From contig DAYL01000033.1 of NCBI GenBank assembly GCA_002508705.1, forward strand, positions 119,708 to 183,707: 64,000 nt of DNA, in the 5' to 3' direction. The stretch's first letter is position 1. Each line of letters starts with the position of its first letter. Positions 45,901 through 53,506 of the stretch are shown here, piece by piece. The notes under the pieces are model-generated. The model was not told the origin of the DNA. It saw only the letters and a program-made list of their open reading frames with translations, and made no database searches. Made by a program: the position numbers and the translations under genes. Source of the stretch: Methanoculleus sp. UBA374. Its GTDB lineage: Archaea > Halobacteriota > Methanomicrobia > Methanomicrobiales > Methanoculleaceae.

Positions 45901-46601
45901 GGAACGGTTATGCCTACGGGCGGGGCAACTTCGGCGAAGAGTCCCCCGAGACCTTCTCCGCGCAGCTTGCCGCCGTCGACCTCACCTTCAACAAGACGGT
46001 GACCGATGAGTACGACCTTCTCGGGTGCTGCTGCTACTTCGGGGTGCACGGCGGGCTGACCGGGGCGGTGCGCGCGCTTTCGAAGCACGAGGTGCCCGCC
46101 TACTACGGCGATACGCGCGACCGGGACCGCGTGGAGGTCCGGACGCTTGCCGAGGAGGTGCGGCGGGTCGTCAGGGCGAAACTCCTCAACCCGAAGTGGA
46201 TCGAGGGGATGAAGCGGCACGGCTACAAGGGTGCCGGGGACATCTCCCGCCAGGTGGGGACCGTTTACGGCTGGGAGGCGACGACACAGGAGGTGGACGA
46301 CCGGATCTTCGACGACATCGCCCGGACGTTCGTTCTGGACCCTGAGATGCGGCAGTTCTTCGCGGATGAGAACCCCTGGGCGCTTGAGGAGATCGGGAGG
46401 CGGCTGCTCGAGGCGCACGGGCGCGGCCTCTGGAACGCCGACCCGGACGTTCTCGAAGGGTTACAAACGGCATATCTTGAGATGGAAGGCTGGATCGAGG
46501 ACCGGATGGATGACTCCGGCGGGGACGTTCAGGGTGGCGCCGTCCGCGTGGTGACCGCGGAGGACGTAAGAGCGTTGCGGGGGAGGCAGCGGGGTGAATG
46601 A
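42927..46601 (+). CDS. cobN: Cobaltochelatase-type subunit CobN
   Basis: 1224 residues, close to the usual 1200-1300 of CobN/BchH proteins. Characteristic stretches include VHVGTHGNFEFLPGKSVA, a TLVDHMQTVMVAS-like segment, YWMASDIMWADGEQ and GSRPGTYGNGVSLAVYAS. CobN-type subunits bind the tetrapyrrole and insert cobalt with ATP supplied by an AAA/vWA partner; the fused ChlI-ChlD protein at 48086 is the likely partner here. Methanogens use a CbiX-like CfbA for nickel in F430, so cobalt for corrinoids is the better guess. Related CobN proteins of uncertain metal exist. Coupled by ATGA overlap to the uptake ATPase. Confidence 0.9.
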   Translation: MKITIVAWGSELLQFSGAAREAGIDLSAWQVHELTDDAEKRERCIESCNDSDVVLVHPSHDPVWDEILGGLAAGVPVIAFGYTDASWTASTVPLAVVSTVSTYFLYGGPENIRNLIRYVQAEVCGMDVAYDPPQETRWEGVYHPDAGAVFDDPDDYLAWHPSRHPTRVGLLFSRTHWVNGDLAVVDALIRRLENYYDVLPVFCFGIADRDIGALSDREVLETFFAGRINALVDARTFTPPRDADAFVEALKRLGVPVFHPLILYHRTEAEWMADLDGMRGSDVSWYVAMPEFFGAIEMVPVGAAENREQAGTEGERHVPIGERVEKFVGRVRRWIDLAMTPVAERRVAFILHNKPCASVEASVGAGAHLDTLESVARILKAMHDRGYAVEYPASGKELIETIMDKKAVSDFRWTSVAEIVRKGGALALVEPEDYAGWFETLPPGVRARVCEAWGRPPGEEMDGVPPAMVYEGKIVVTGVRYGNALVCVQPKRGCAGPRCDGEVCRILHDPGVPPTHQYLATYRYIEETFGADVIVHVGTHGNFEFLPGKSVAPSGACFPDIAVGTVPHLYIYNADNPPEGTIAKRRSYATLVDHMQTVMVASDLYAGLKDLEEQIADYNRAKGVDRAREHALEHTIADLLEETGIGGEIGVRALLDQGAPFEAVVAAAHTAVARIADTRIPDGMHIFGEVPEGERRVEFIHAVMRYSGDIRSAVLRMMGHDGSATDDALLRDAETTAKALIAAFLAGEAPDGLPYPDPEALERIRAGVLDLAARMDGSDEIGSLLSGLAGGYIPPGPSGLITRGKPEVLPTGRNFYSLDPFRAPTRAAWRIGTRLAESVVAKYADEHGRVPENVGMYWMASDIMWADGEQLAQIFSLIGVEPVWTDGRVRSYRILPLEELGRPRIDVTVRMSGILRDCFYTSIELLDDAIHEVAALDEPLEANFIRKHALAGSGTARIFGSRPGTYGNGVSLAVYASAWKEEADLADVFVGWNGYAYGRGNFGEESPETFSAQLAAVDLTFNKTVTDEYDLLGCCCYFGVHGGLTGAVRALSKHEVPAYYGDTRDRDRVEVRTLAEEVRRVVRAKLLNPKWIEGMKRHGYKGAGDISRQVGTVYGWEATTQEVDDRIFDDIARTFVLDPEMRQFFADENPWALEEIGRRLLEAHGRGLWNADPDVLEGLQTAYLEMEGWIEDRMDDSGGDVQGGAVRVVTAEDVRALRGRQRGE

Positions 46602-46692
46602 GATCGCCCGTCCGGCAGGCATGCCGCGTCGTTCCGGCGGAATAATTGGAAAGATGCATATGTTGCGGCGCGGTACAGGTTATCGTGGTATC

Positions 46693-47334
46693 ATGTCTGC
46701 CCGATCCGCCGTCCCCCTCCTCATCGCTCTCCTCATCGTCGCGTGCTCCGGATGCATCGCCCTTGAAAAGGACGATGATCTCGGTCCTGCCGGCCCCGGT
46801 GCCGTCGAACCGCCGTGGTCGGGCATACCTCAGCCTTCCCCGGGCGAAACGGCCCCCGGCCCTGCACCTTCCGCGACGGAGAGCGGGAGCACCGTGGTGC
46901 CGGTCGATCCGGTGCCGGTGCAGCCCGGCGAGTATATCCCGAACCCGAACCCGTACAACGTCTCGTCCGTGCCGTTGATCCGGATGGATGCCGTAAAGCC
47001 GGTTGTCGAGAGAGCGACCGTCTTCGAAGAGCAGTACTCCCTCGTCTATTCGGCAAGGGGGCTGCAGGTGGACGTCGTCGACGTGCCGTTCATCATCACC
47101 TTCGCCGTGGACGCACAAAACCCCGAACCCGGCGCGTACTCCCGGCTCGTCGTCACCGTCCGCGACCCTGAGACCCTTCAGCTCATCGCCGACGAAGGCT
47201 ACAACGGGATATACGGGAGCGCCCGGGAGAAATCAATCACGCTCTACCGGCCGGGACGCTACATTGTGACACTGGACGGGCATTTCGTCGACGTGAAGGT
47301 GACGATGGCGGCCGAACGGACGAGCGGCTCCTGA
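46693..47334 (+). CDS. Lipoprotein-like secreted protein
   Basis: 213 residues from the ATG at 46693. The N-terminus SAVPLLIALLIVACSGC has a lipobox-like end, followed by a Pro/Gly/Glu-rich stalk (about 25-75) and a C-terminal beta domain (about 85-210, with VDVPFIITFAVDAQNPEP). An alternative frame start at 46594, overlapping the cobN end, would add 33 residues and hide the signal peptide, so it was not chosen. A surface partner for the neighbouring uptake or chelatase system is possible, but no specific family is recognised. Confidence 0.65.
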   Translation: MSARSAVPLLIALLIVACSGCIALEKDDDLGPAGPGAVEPPWSGIPQPSPGETAPGPAPSATESGSTVVPVDPVPVQPGEYIPNPNPYNVSSVPLIRMDAVKPVVERATVFEEQYSLVYSARGLQVDVVDVPFIITFAVDAQNPEPGAYSRLVVTVRDPETLQLIADEGYNGIYGSAREKSITLYRPGRYIVTLDGHFVDVKVTMAAERTSGS

Positions 47335-47648
47335 TCGATTTTCCATCGGGGTATGCAGGACCCCTCATCGTTTATTTTCCGGGATCTCCTTACCCCGGGC
47401 CGAACGGGCATTGAGGCCCCCGGTGACAGTCCGGTAGCAGACTTCAAGCCGCTCTTTATATTATTTTTATTGTTATTGGTATTACTTGATACTAAAAATA
47501 GTAAATTATATAACACTGCCCGTTGTATCTCTGCCTGGTGGGCGGTGGCGGGGCCGCCGAAAAGCCATGGCCACCTCACCGGGCCCCGGCGTCTCTCGCT
47601 GCCGCCTGCCGAACCGCCCTGCCTGCTGGCGGGGGGCGGTGATCGACG
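47335..47648 (+). promoter_or_regulatory. Intergenic interval with promoter
   Basis: The AT-rich stretch 47457-47512 includes AAATTATATAACA (47501-47513), a strong TATA candidate. The following 115 bases are GC-rich with pairing potential and no open frame, so the gene at 47649 probably has a longish 5' leader. GGCGGGGGGCGGTGA before the ATG is a plausible ribosome binding site. Confidence 0.5.
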
Positions 47649-47978
47649 ATGAAAAAACGGCTTTCATCTGAAGAAGGCGAGGTCGTGCTGGACACCGAAC
47701 GCGACGTCTGCATCTACTCCGCACCGCGGGGCAGGCCCGACGGGGCGTATGCGCGTGGAAAAGACCTCTACGTGCATGAACAGGAGGGGCTGCCCGACAC
47801 CTACTACATCCACTCCTGGTCGGCGGACCCCGACGAAGACGAACTGATCCAGACCGTCTCCCTCGTCTCCGCCGAGGAGTTCCTGGAACTGCGGGGGCTC
47901 ATGCTGAACGCCTACCCGGAGCAGCGGGGAAGTCTGGCGTTGCGGTCCTACGGCTACGGCATCGCAGAAGAATTTTGA
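47649..47978 (+). CDS. Small acidic hypothetical protein
   Basis: 109 residues from the ATG at 47649. Strongly acidic, soluble, with no signal peptide or membrane segment. Tracts such as GKDLYVHEQEGLPDTYYIHSW and LVSAEEFLELRGLML suggest a compact alpha/beta domain, but I know no family. It stands between the lipoprotein gene and the chelatase ATPase gene. Low-information entry, real by codon use and ribosome binding site. Confidence 0.65.
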   Translation: MKKRLSSEEGEVVLDTERDVCIYSAPRGRPDGAYARGKDLYVHEQEGLPDTYYIHSWSADPDEDELIQTVSLVSAEEFLELRGLMLNAYPEQRGSLALRSYGYGIAEEF

Positions 47979-48085
47979 GACCACACGGTCCCGGGCAGGG
48001 GCAGGGAGGCCCCTCTTCCCCGGTCAACCCACGATTTGTTACGAAATTGGAACTCTTTAACATCCATAACATCATATTCTCACAT

Positions 48086-50101
48086 ATGTCTTACCAGGCA
48101 CGGAGGAACGTCCTTCCGTTCACCGCCATTGTCGGTCAGGAGACGATGAAACGCGCGCTCATCCTCAACGCCGTCAACCCGGGGATCGGCGGCGTCCTCA
48201 TCCGCGGCGAGAAAGGGACTGCAAAGTCCACCGCGGTCAGGGCGCTTGCCGACGTGCTCCCCGAGATCGCCGTGGTCCGGGGCTGCCCGTACAGTTGCGA
48301 TCCCGACGGCGGCCTGTGTACCGTCTGTGCCGAAAAAAAAGCCTCCGGTGAGGACCTGGACGTCGAACGGCGCAGGGTCCGCGTCGTCGACCTCCCGCTC
48401 GGGGTGACCGAAGACCGGGTGGTGGGCACCGTCGACGTGGAGCGGGCGATCCGCGAGGGGAAGGTGACGTTCGACCCCGGCCTCCTCGCGGCGGTCAACC
48501 GCGGCGTCCTCTACATCGATGAGGTCAACCTGCTCGACGACCACGTGGCCGACGTCCTCCTCGATGCTGCCGCGATGGGTGTCAACGTGGTGGAGCGGGA
48601 GGGCATATCCTTCTCCCACCCCGCCCGGTTCATTCTGGTCGGCACCATGAACCCGGAGGAGGGGGAACTGCGGCCGCAGCTGCTCGACCGGTTCGGACTG
48701 CAGGTGACCGTGGAAGGGATCGAGGACCCCGCCCGGAGGATGGCGATCGTCAGGGCCGCCGAGACGTTCGAGTACGACCCCGACGGGTTCCGGCAGGCGT
48801 ACGGCGCGGCGCAGGATGCGTTACGTAGCGAGATCGTTGCCGCCCGGGCGCTGCTTTCGTCCGTCACGGTCGACGACGGACTCGTCGAGGCCGTGGTGAA
48901 GGCATGCATCCGGCTCGGGGTCAGGACCCACCGCGCCGACATCGCCGTCGTCCGCACGGCAAAGACGATCGCCGCCCTCGCCGGGCGAACGGTCGTCACC
49001 CGCGTCGACGTCAGGGAGGCCATGGAACTCGCCCTCCCGCACCGGATGCGCCGGAAGCCGTTCGAAGAGCCGAAGATCGACCCGGAGGACCTCGACAGGT
49101 CCCTGGAGGACGCCGGGGAGGAGCACGACCGCACTCCCCGGGATGACGGGGGCGATGCGACCGGTGAGGGTTCCTCCGACGGACATGACGGAGAGCCGTC
49201 CCCCGCCGCCGGCGGCGCCTCCCATGAGACCGTTCTCCCGGTAGGAGACCCGGTCGATGTCGGAAAGATGAGCCTGCCGGAGCGGCGGGATGCCCTGGAA
49301 CGGCTGAGGACCTCCGGCAGACGGTTTGAGACGTTCTCGGCCGGAAACGCGGGGCGGTACGTCGCCGCCCGCTATCCGACCGGCACCGGCGATATAGCGC
49401 TCGACGCCACGCTCCGGGCCGCCGCCCCGCACCAGCAGGTCCGGGACCGGGAGGGGGTGGCGGTCGCCGTCTGGAGCGAGGATATCCGCGAGCGGGTCCG
49501 GGTGGGCAAGGTCTCCGTTGCGTGCGTCTTCGTGGTCGACGCCAGCGGTTCGATGGGAGCCTTGATGCGGATGGAGTCGGCGAAGGGCGCAGTCTTCTCG
49601 ATGCTCATGGACTCCTACCGGCACCGCGACCGGGTCGGCCTGGTGGCGTTCCGGGGGAGCGGCGCCGAGACCCTCCTCCCGCTCTCTACGAGCATCGATC
49701 TCGCAGAGAAACGTCTTGAAAGTCTCCCCACCGGCGGGAAGACGCCGCTTGCCGCCGGTCTCGTGAAAGGCATGGAGGTTCTCCTGCGGGAGCGACAGAA
49801 GAACGGCGAGGTGATTCCGATGATGGTCGTCATATCCGACGGCAGAGCGAACGTCCCGCTCGCGGGAGACGTGCGCCCCGAGGTTCTCGGCATCGCAGAA
49901 GAGATCCGGTCCCACGGCATCCGCACGGTGGTCATCGATACCGAGGAGACCGGAAACTCGTTCATGCAGTTCCGGCTCGGCTACTGCCGGACCCTCGCGG
50001 AGCATGCCGGCGGCGGCTACTACCCTATTGCCGACCTTTCCGCCGGGCTCCTGCACGACGTCGCCGTGGCCGAACGGGATGCGCTGGTGCATCCCGTCTG
50101 A
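48086..50101 (+). CDS. Fused ChlI-ChlD type chelatase ATPase (AAA plus vWA)
   Basis: 671 residues from the ATG at 48086. The AAA part (about 1-340) has Walker A GEKGTAKST, a cysteine-rich insert (RGCPYSCDPDGGLCTVC) and Walker B YIDEVNLL. After an acidic/Pro-rich linker (about 350-420), a vWA domain (about 480-671) carries the MIDAS motif DASGSMG. Magnesium and cobalt chelatases need an AAA plus vWA partner for the large tetrapyrrole subunit; here both are in one chain, as is common in methanogens, and the large subunit is the nearby CobN. A TATA-like ctctttaaca lies about 35 bases before the ATG, implying a very short leader. Confidence 0.88.
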   Translation: MSYQARRNVLPFTAIVGQETMKRALILNAVNPGIGGVLIRGEKGTAKSTAVRALADVLPEIAVVRGCPYSCDPDGGLCTVCAEKKASGEDLDVERRRVRVVDLPLGVTEDRVVGTVDVERAIREGKVTFDPGLLAAVNRGVLYIDEVNLLDDHVADVLLDAAAMGVNVVEREGISFSHPARFILVGTMNPEEGELRPQLLDRFGLQVTVEGIEDPARRMAIVRAAETFEYDPDGFRQAYGAAQDALRSEIVAARALLSSVTVDDGLVEAVVKACIRLGVRTHRADIAVVRTAKTIAALAGRTVVTRVDVREAMELALPHRMRRKPFEEPKIDPEDLDRSLEDAGEEHDRTPRDDGGDATGEGSSDGHDGEPSPAAGGASHETVLPVGDPVDVGKMSLPERRDALERLRTSGRRFETFSAGNAGRYVAARYPTGTGDIALDATLRAAAPHQQVRDREGVAVAVWSEDIRERVRVGKVSVACVFVVDASGSMGALMRMESAKGAVFSMLMDSYRHRDRVGLVAFRGSGAETLLPLSTSIDLAEKRLESLPTGGKTPLAAGLVKGMEVLLRERQKNGEVIPMMVVISDGRANVPLAGDVRPEVLGIAEEIRSHGIRTVVIDTEETGNSFMQFRLGYCRTLAEHAGGGYYPIADLSAGLLHDVAVAERDALVHPV

Positions 50102-50108
50102 AATTCGC

Positions 50109-51449
50109 TCACCGGCAGAGCGGCTGGAGTTTCTCGATCAGACGCTCCACCTGCAGGACCGCCGTCCCGATATACGCGTCCGGGTCGAGGAGCCGGTCAA
50201 GGTCCTCGCGGGTGACGAATTCCGTGACCCCCGGCCGCTCGCTGAGCACCGCGGCAAGGTCCCGGCCTTCGGCAAGGGCCTGCATGCTCGCCGTCCGCAT
50301 CATCTCGTGGGCCTCCTGCCGGTTCATGCCCCTTCTGGTGAGGTCGATCATCACCGACTCTGCGAGGTTCACCCCCCGGAGCAGCATCAGGTTCTTCCGG
50401 ATGTTCTCCCTGTTGAACTCGAGCCCTTCCATCACGCCGATCATCACCTTCAGGATGTGGTCGGTCAGCACCGAAGCCTCGGGGAAGATCACCCGCTCCG
50501 GCGAGGAGTTCGTCAGGTCGCGCTCGTCCCAGAGGACGTTGTTCAACAGCGCCGGCTCCACCGCGGACCGGACGATCCGGGCAAGACCGCAGACCTGCTC
50601 GCTCTTTATCGGGTTTCGCTTGTGGGGCATGGTGCTTGAGCCCACCTGCTTCTTCCCGAACGCCTCCGCGAGCTCCCCGATCTCCGAGCGCTGCATCAGC
50701 CGGACCTCAACTCCGATCTTATCGAGCGTTGTTGCAACGTTCGCGAGGAGCATGAAGTACTCTGCGTAGCGGTCCCGCGAGACGATCTGGTTTGAGACGT
50801 CCACCGGGTGGATCCCGAGGAACTCCATCATCGTTGCCTGGATCTCGATGCCCGATCTCCCGAGCGCCGCCTGGGTCCCCACCGCCCCCGTGAGCTGCCC
50901 GACGACGAGGCGGGGGCGCATCTGGCGGAGCCGCTCGATGTGGCGGGCGACCTCGCTTGCCCAGATCGCGAACCGGAGCCCGTAGGTTGTCGGAACGCCG
51001 ATCTGCCCGTGGGTGCGTCCGGCGCAGACGAGGGTCTTCGTCTCGGCGCTCCGGGCAAGAAGCACGGAGAGGAGGCCGCTCAGTTTCTCCTCGATGAGCG
51101 CGAGACTGTCCTGGAGTTGCAGGGCCGTCGCCGTATCCAGGATATCGTTCGAGGTCGCGCCGTAATGTATCCATCGCCCGGCATCGCCGCAGACCTCGGT
51201 GACTGCCTTGACGATTGCCATCATATCGTGGTTGATCTCGGCCTCGATCTCCTTTGCCCGCTCGAGACGTGCCTCCGGCGCGCGAACCGCGATCGCCTCT
51301 GCATCCTCGCGGGGGATCAACCCGTGCACCGCTTCGGCCCGGGCCAGCGCCACTTCGGCCGTGACGATGGCCCGGAACCGGTTATCCTCGCTCCAGACGG
51401 CACGCATCTCCGGGGTGCCGTAGCGGTAATCGATGGGATGGATTGCCAT
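50109..51449 (-). CDS. purB: Adenylosuccinate lyase
   Basis: 446 residues. The fumarase/aspartase superfamily signature GSSTMPHKRNPIKSE (about residue 268) and HYGATSNDILDTA confirm the family; NxxRY-type start IDYRYGTPEMRAVW is typical of PurB. It catalyses two steps: SAICAR to AICAR in purine synthesis and adenylosuccinate to AMP. A TATA-like TTAAATAG centred near 51480 gives an expected transcript start about five bases before the ATG at 51449, so translation is probably near-leaderless. Its first 23 codons and promoter are duplicated in front of cooC. Confidence 0.97.
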   Translation of the reverse strand: MAIHPIDYRYGTPEMRAVWSEDNRFRAIVTAEVALARAEAVHGLIPREDAEAIAVRAPEARLERAKEIEAEINHDMMAIVKAVTEVCGDAGRWIHYGATSNDILDTATALQLQDSLALIEEKLSGLLSVLLARSAETKTLVCAGRTHGQIGVPTTYGLRFAIWASEVARHIERLRQMRPRLVVGQLTGAVGTQAALGRSGIEIQATMMEFLGIHPVDVSNQIVSRDRYAEYFMLLANVATTLDKIGVEVRLMQRSEIGELAEAFGKKQVGSSTMPHKRNPIKSEQVCGLARIVRSAVEPALLNNVLWDERDLTNSSPERVIFPEASVLTDHILKVMIGVMEGLEFNRENIRKNLMLLRGVNLAESVMIDLTRRGMNRQEAHEMMRTASMQALAEGRDLAAVLSERPGVTEFVTREDLDRLLDPDAYIGTAVLQVERLIEKLQPLCR

Positions 51450-51496
51450 AACTGGTACCTGTTTGCCTTACCGTGTTAAATAGGGGTCGTGGCTAC
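51380..51496 (-). repeat. purB 5' region, original copy of a duplication
   Basis: Promoter and 5' codons of purB, matched by 52254-52375. About 70 percent of bases are shared over the coding part, and the TATA-to-ATG distance is the same in both copies. Confidence 0.75.
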
Positions 51497-51502
51497 GATC
51501 CG

Positions 51503-52258
51503 TCACTTCCTCCGCCGCGCACACTCCTCGATGAGCCACCCGGCGAGGTCCCGCACCGCGGCCCGCGCCGGGCTCTCCTCCGGTATCCCGACGATCGGCG
51601 CTCCCGCGAGGTCCGCCTCCCCGATAGCCGGGTCCTCCGGGATCCGGGCGATGAGCGGGATATCGCTCGTTGTGGCGACATCGTCCCGGTCCCGGTTGAC
51701 GACGAGAAAGATCCGGTCCCGCGGGAGCCCGAGCGATTCCGCGAGGTCCCGGATGCGGCCGGCGGTCCGCATCCCCCGTGCCCCGGGGTCACTTACGATC
51801 AGGAGGACCTCCGGGCTCTTGATCGTCCCCCGGCTGATATGCTCCATCCCGGCCTCGGAGTCCACGATGACGAGCCGGTAACTCCGCTCGATCGTCTCGA
51901 TGCACTCGGTGAGAAGGGCGTTCGGGAAGCAGTAGCACCCCGACCCCTCGGGGCGCCCCATGGCGAGGAGGTCGTATCCCTCAGCCTCCGTGAGCACCCG
52001 GCGGAACCGGTACTTGATGTAGCCCGTCCGGTCCATTCCCGGCGGGATGTTTTTGGTGAATGCCTCCTCCCGCATGCTCCCGAGCGTCTCCGTGACCGTG
52101 ACCCCGAGGGCCTCGTGAAGGTTTGCGTTCGGGTCGGCGTCCACCGCGAGGACCGGCCGCTCGCCGTCCGCAATCAGCGCCTGAATCAAAAGCGACGTGA
52201 TCGTCGTCTTCCCCGTCCCGCCTTTCCCGGAGATGACGACGGTACAGGGCCGGATCAT
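51503..52258 (-). CDS. cooC: CooC-type ATPase, nickel insertion accessory protein for CODH/ACS enzymes
   Basis: 251 residues. The N-terminal deviant Walker A SGKGGTGKTT marks the MinD/SIMIBI class. GSGCYCFPN (about residue 108) has the CxC pair that holds metal between the two subunits of CooC/AcsF dimers, and IVDSEAGMEHISRG is the switch region. CooC-family proteins load nickel into the C-cluster of CODH or, as AcsF, the A-cluster of acetyl-CoA synthase; with no CODH gene here, the A-cluster of the neighbouring AcsB is the expected client. Its ATG overlaps the stop of a 23-codon leader derived from purB. Confidence 0.9.
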   Translation of the reverse strand: MIRPCTVVISGKGGTGKTTITSLLIQALIADGERPVLAVDADPNANLHEALGVTVTETLGSMREEAFTKNIPPGMDRTGYIKYRFRRVLTEAEGYDLLAMGRPEGSGCYCFPNALLTECIETIERSYRLVIVDSEAGMEHISRGTIKSPEVLLIVSDPGARGMRTAGRIRDLAESLGLPRDRIFLVVNRDRDDVATTSDIPLIARIPEDPAIGEADLAGAPIVGIPEESPARAAVRDLAGWLIEECARRRK

Positions 52259-52326
52259 GGTTCTTCACTCCGGACAGCACGTATTCCGGAGGCGCCGTAG
52301 CGGTAATCGATAGCATGGATTGTCAT
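52255..52326 (-). CDS. 23-residue leader peptide derived from the PurB N-terminus
   Basis: The frame MTIHAIDYRYGASGIRAV followed by RSEEP and a stop copies the start of PurB (MAIHPIDYRYGTPEMRAV). The stop overlaps the cooC start (ATGA). Too short to be an enzyme. Its probable job, if translated, is to deliver ribosomes to cooC by reinitiation: the transcript start predicted from the TATA element is only about five bases before this ATG, whereas cooC has no free ribosome binding site of its own. Translation has not been shown. Confidence 0.6.
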   Translation of the reverse strand: MTIHAIDYRYGASGIRAVRSEEP

Positions 52327-52344
52327 AATGAGTACCACTTTACC

Positions 52345-52365
52345 CGACCCCGTTAATAAAAGTGG
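52345..52365 (-). promoter_or_regulatory. cooC leader promoter
   Basis: TATA-like TTTTATTAA on the minus strand, centred near 52357, about 26 bases before the expected start at 52331. Same geometry as the purB promoter. Confidence 0.55.
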
Positions 52366-52480
52366 GCGTGGCTGCAGTTGGGTCATCCGCGCCGGGGTGC
52401 CCCTCCGCCGCCGCACGCCCGGCAGCAGAGCCTCGTGATGGCTCTCATCCGGGGACAACAGCGTCGGGCCGGAGCCCGGG

Positions 52481-53506
52481 TCACGGCCCCTCGCCCCGGA
52501 GGCGGCGGGAGAGCGAGGCGGTCGCCGCCATGATTGCGACGGCCTCCTCCTCGTTAGCGTTCCGGATACCGCAGGTCGGCGTGATCAGGGACTGGCGGTC
52601 GAAGAGGTCGGGGTCGATCGTCTCCGTCGCCCGGGTGCGGATCTCCTGGAACCGGGAGAAGAACGCATCGGGCTTTTCCGCTGCAAAGATGGAGTATTCT
52701 GCGGGGACGACCCCCCAGGCCACCACGCCTCCCGCCTCCATGTAGCGGGCGACGTCGTCGGCGTAGAGCAGGAACTCCCGGGCGTAGGTCCAGGCGTCGA
52801 TCGAGACCACGGCAGGTTCAAGTCCGAGGATGAACGCCCAGTCGGTGTTGGCGCAGCAGTGGATGCCGAGCCCCCCGTCGAGGAGCCCGGCGATATCCTC
52901 ATAGGCGGATGCCGCGACGCCGGCATCCACCGGGACGACCGCTGAGCCGAGCGACGCGAGGTAGGGATCGCTCAGAACCACCAGGGTCGCGCGTGCGCCC
53001 ATCCGCTCCCGCATCGCCCCCTCGCACCACCGGGCCCGCAGCCCCAGGAGTTTCCCGAGCAGGTCGGCGTACTCCGGGTCGTAGAGGATGGGCCGGCGGG
53101 TCTCGTCCACCACCTGCATCCCGAAGGTCACCGGGCCGGTCACCTGACACTTGACGAGGAGGGCGTCGGAGAGGTCGCGGCCCATCATCGCATGAAACCC
53201 CGACCCGTAGGCCTCGCCGACCCGGTAGGGGTCCGCGTTCTGTTCGAGGTAGTCGAGCAGGATCCGCTCCATCGCTTCCGAGGGATCGATGCTCCGGTCG
53301 ACCACGAGCCTGCCGTCCCGGACCACCCCGCCGGGGAGGTACTCGGCGTCGGCAAAGACGATCGCCTCGAGGAGCCCCCGGGTCGGCAGGGTGGGGACGT
53401 AGGGAACCTCGGGAAAGGCCGCGAGCACCGCCCGGCACGCCTCGTCGGGGTCGCGGTGGGGGAGCGCTCCCACCCCGGTCGCGCGGAGCCCGGGGGACGG
53501 AATCAT
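52481..53506 (-). CDS. mesB: Folate-independent core methionine synthase (MesB/core-MetE-like)
   Basis: 341 residues from the ATG at 53506, overlapping the stop of the RACo gene by four bases. It covers only the catalytic half of cobalamin-independent methionine synthase: IHCCANTDW supplies the HxC zinc ligands and LITPTCGIRNA the final Cys. The N-terminal folate-binding half is missing. Such short enzymes take methyl groups from methylated corrinoid proteins; the type described in Dehalococcoides uses the methyl corrinoid iron-sulfur protein of the Wood-Ljungdahl pathway. Being cotranscribed here with both subunits of that protein strongly supports the same use. A uroporphyrinogen-decarboxylase-like methyltransferase is the alternative. 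Confidence 0.8.
   Translation of the reverse strand: MIPSPGLRATGVGALPHRDPDEACRAVLAAFPEVPYVPTLPTRGLLEAIVFADAEYLPGGVVRDGRLVVDRSIDPSEAMERILLDYLEQNADPYRVGEAYGSGFHAMMGRDLSDALLVKCQVTGPVTFGMQVVDETRRPILYDPEYADLLGKLLGLRARWCEGAMRERMGARATLVVLSDPYLASLGSAVVPVDAGVAASAYEDIAGLLDGGLGIHCCANTDWAFILGLEPAVVSIDAWTYAREFLLYADDVARYMEAGGVVAWGVVPAEYSIFAAEKPDAFFSRFQEIRTRATETIDPDLFDRQSLITPTCGIRNANEEEAVAIMAATASLSRRLRGEGP

Larger units (their letters stand above)
52254..52375 (-). repeat. purB 5' region, duplicated copy before cooC
   Basis: Includes TATA-like TTTTATTAA (52353-52361), a near-leaderless ATG at 52326 and 23 codons. It matches the purB copy at 51380-51496. Similarity may extend further into purine-rich sequence that resembles the 3' end of cooC. 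Confidence 0.75.
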
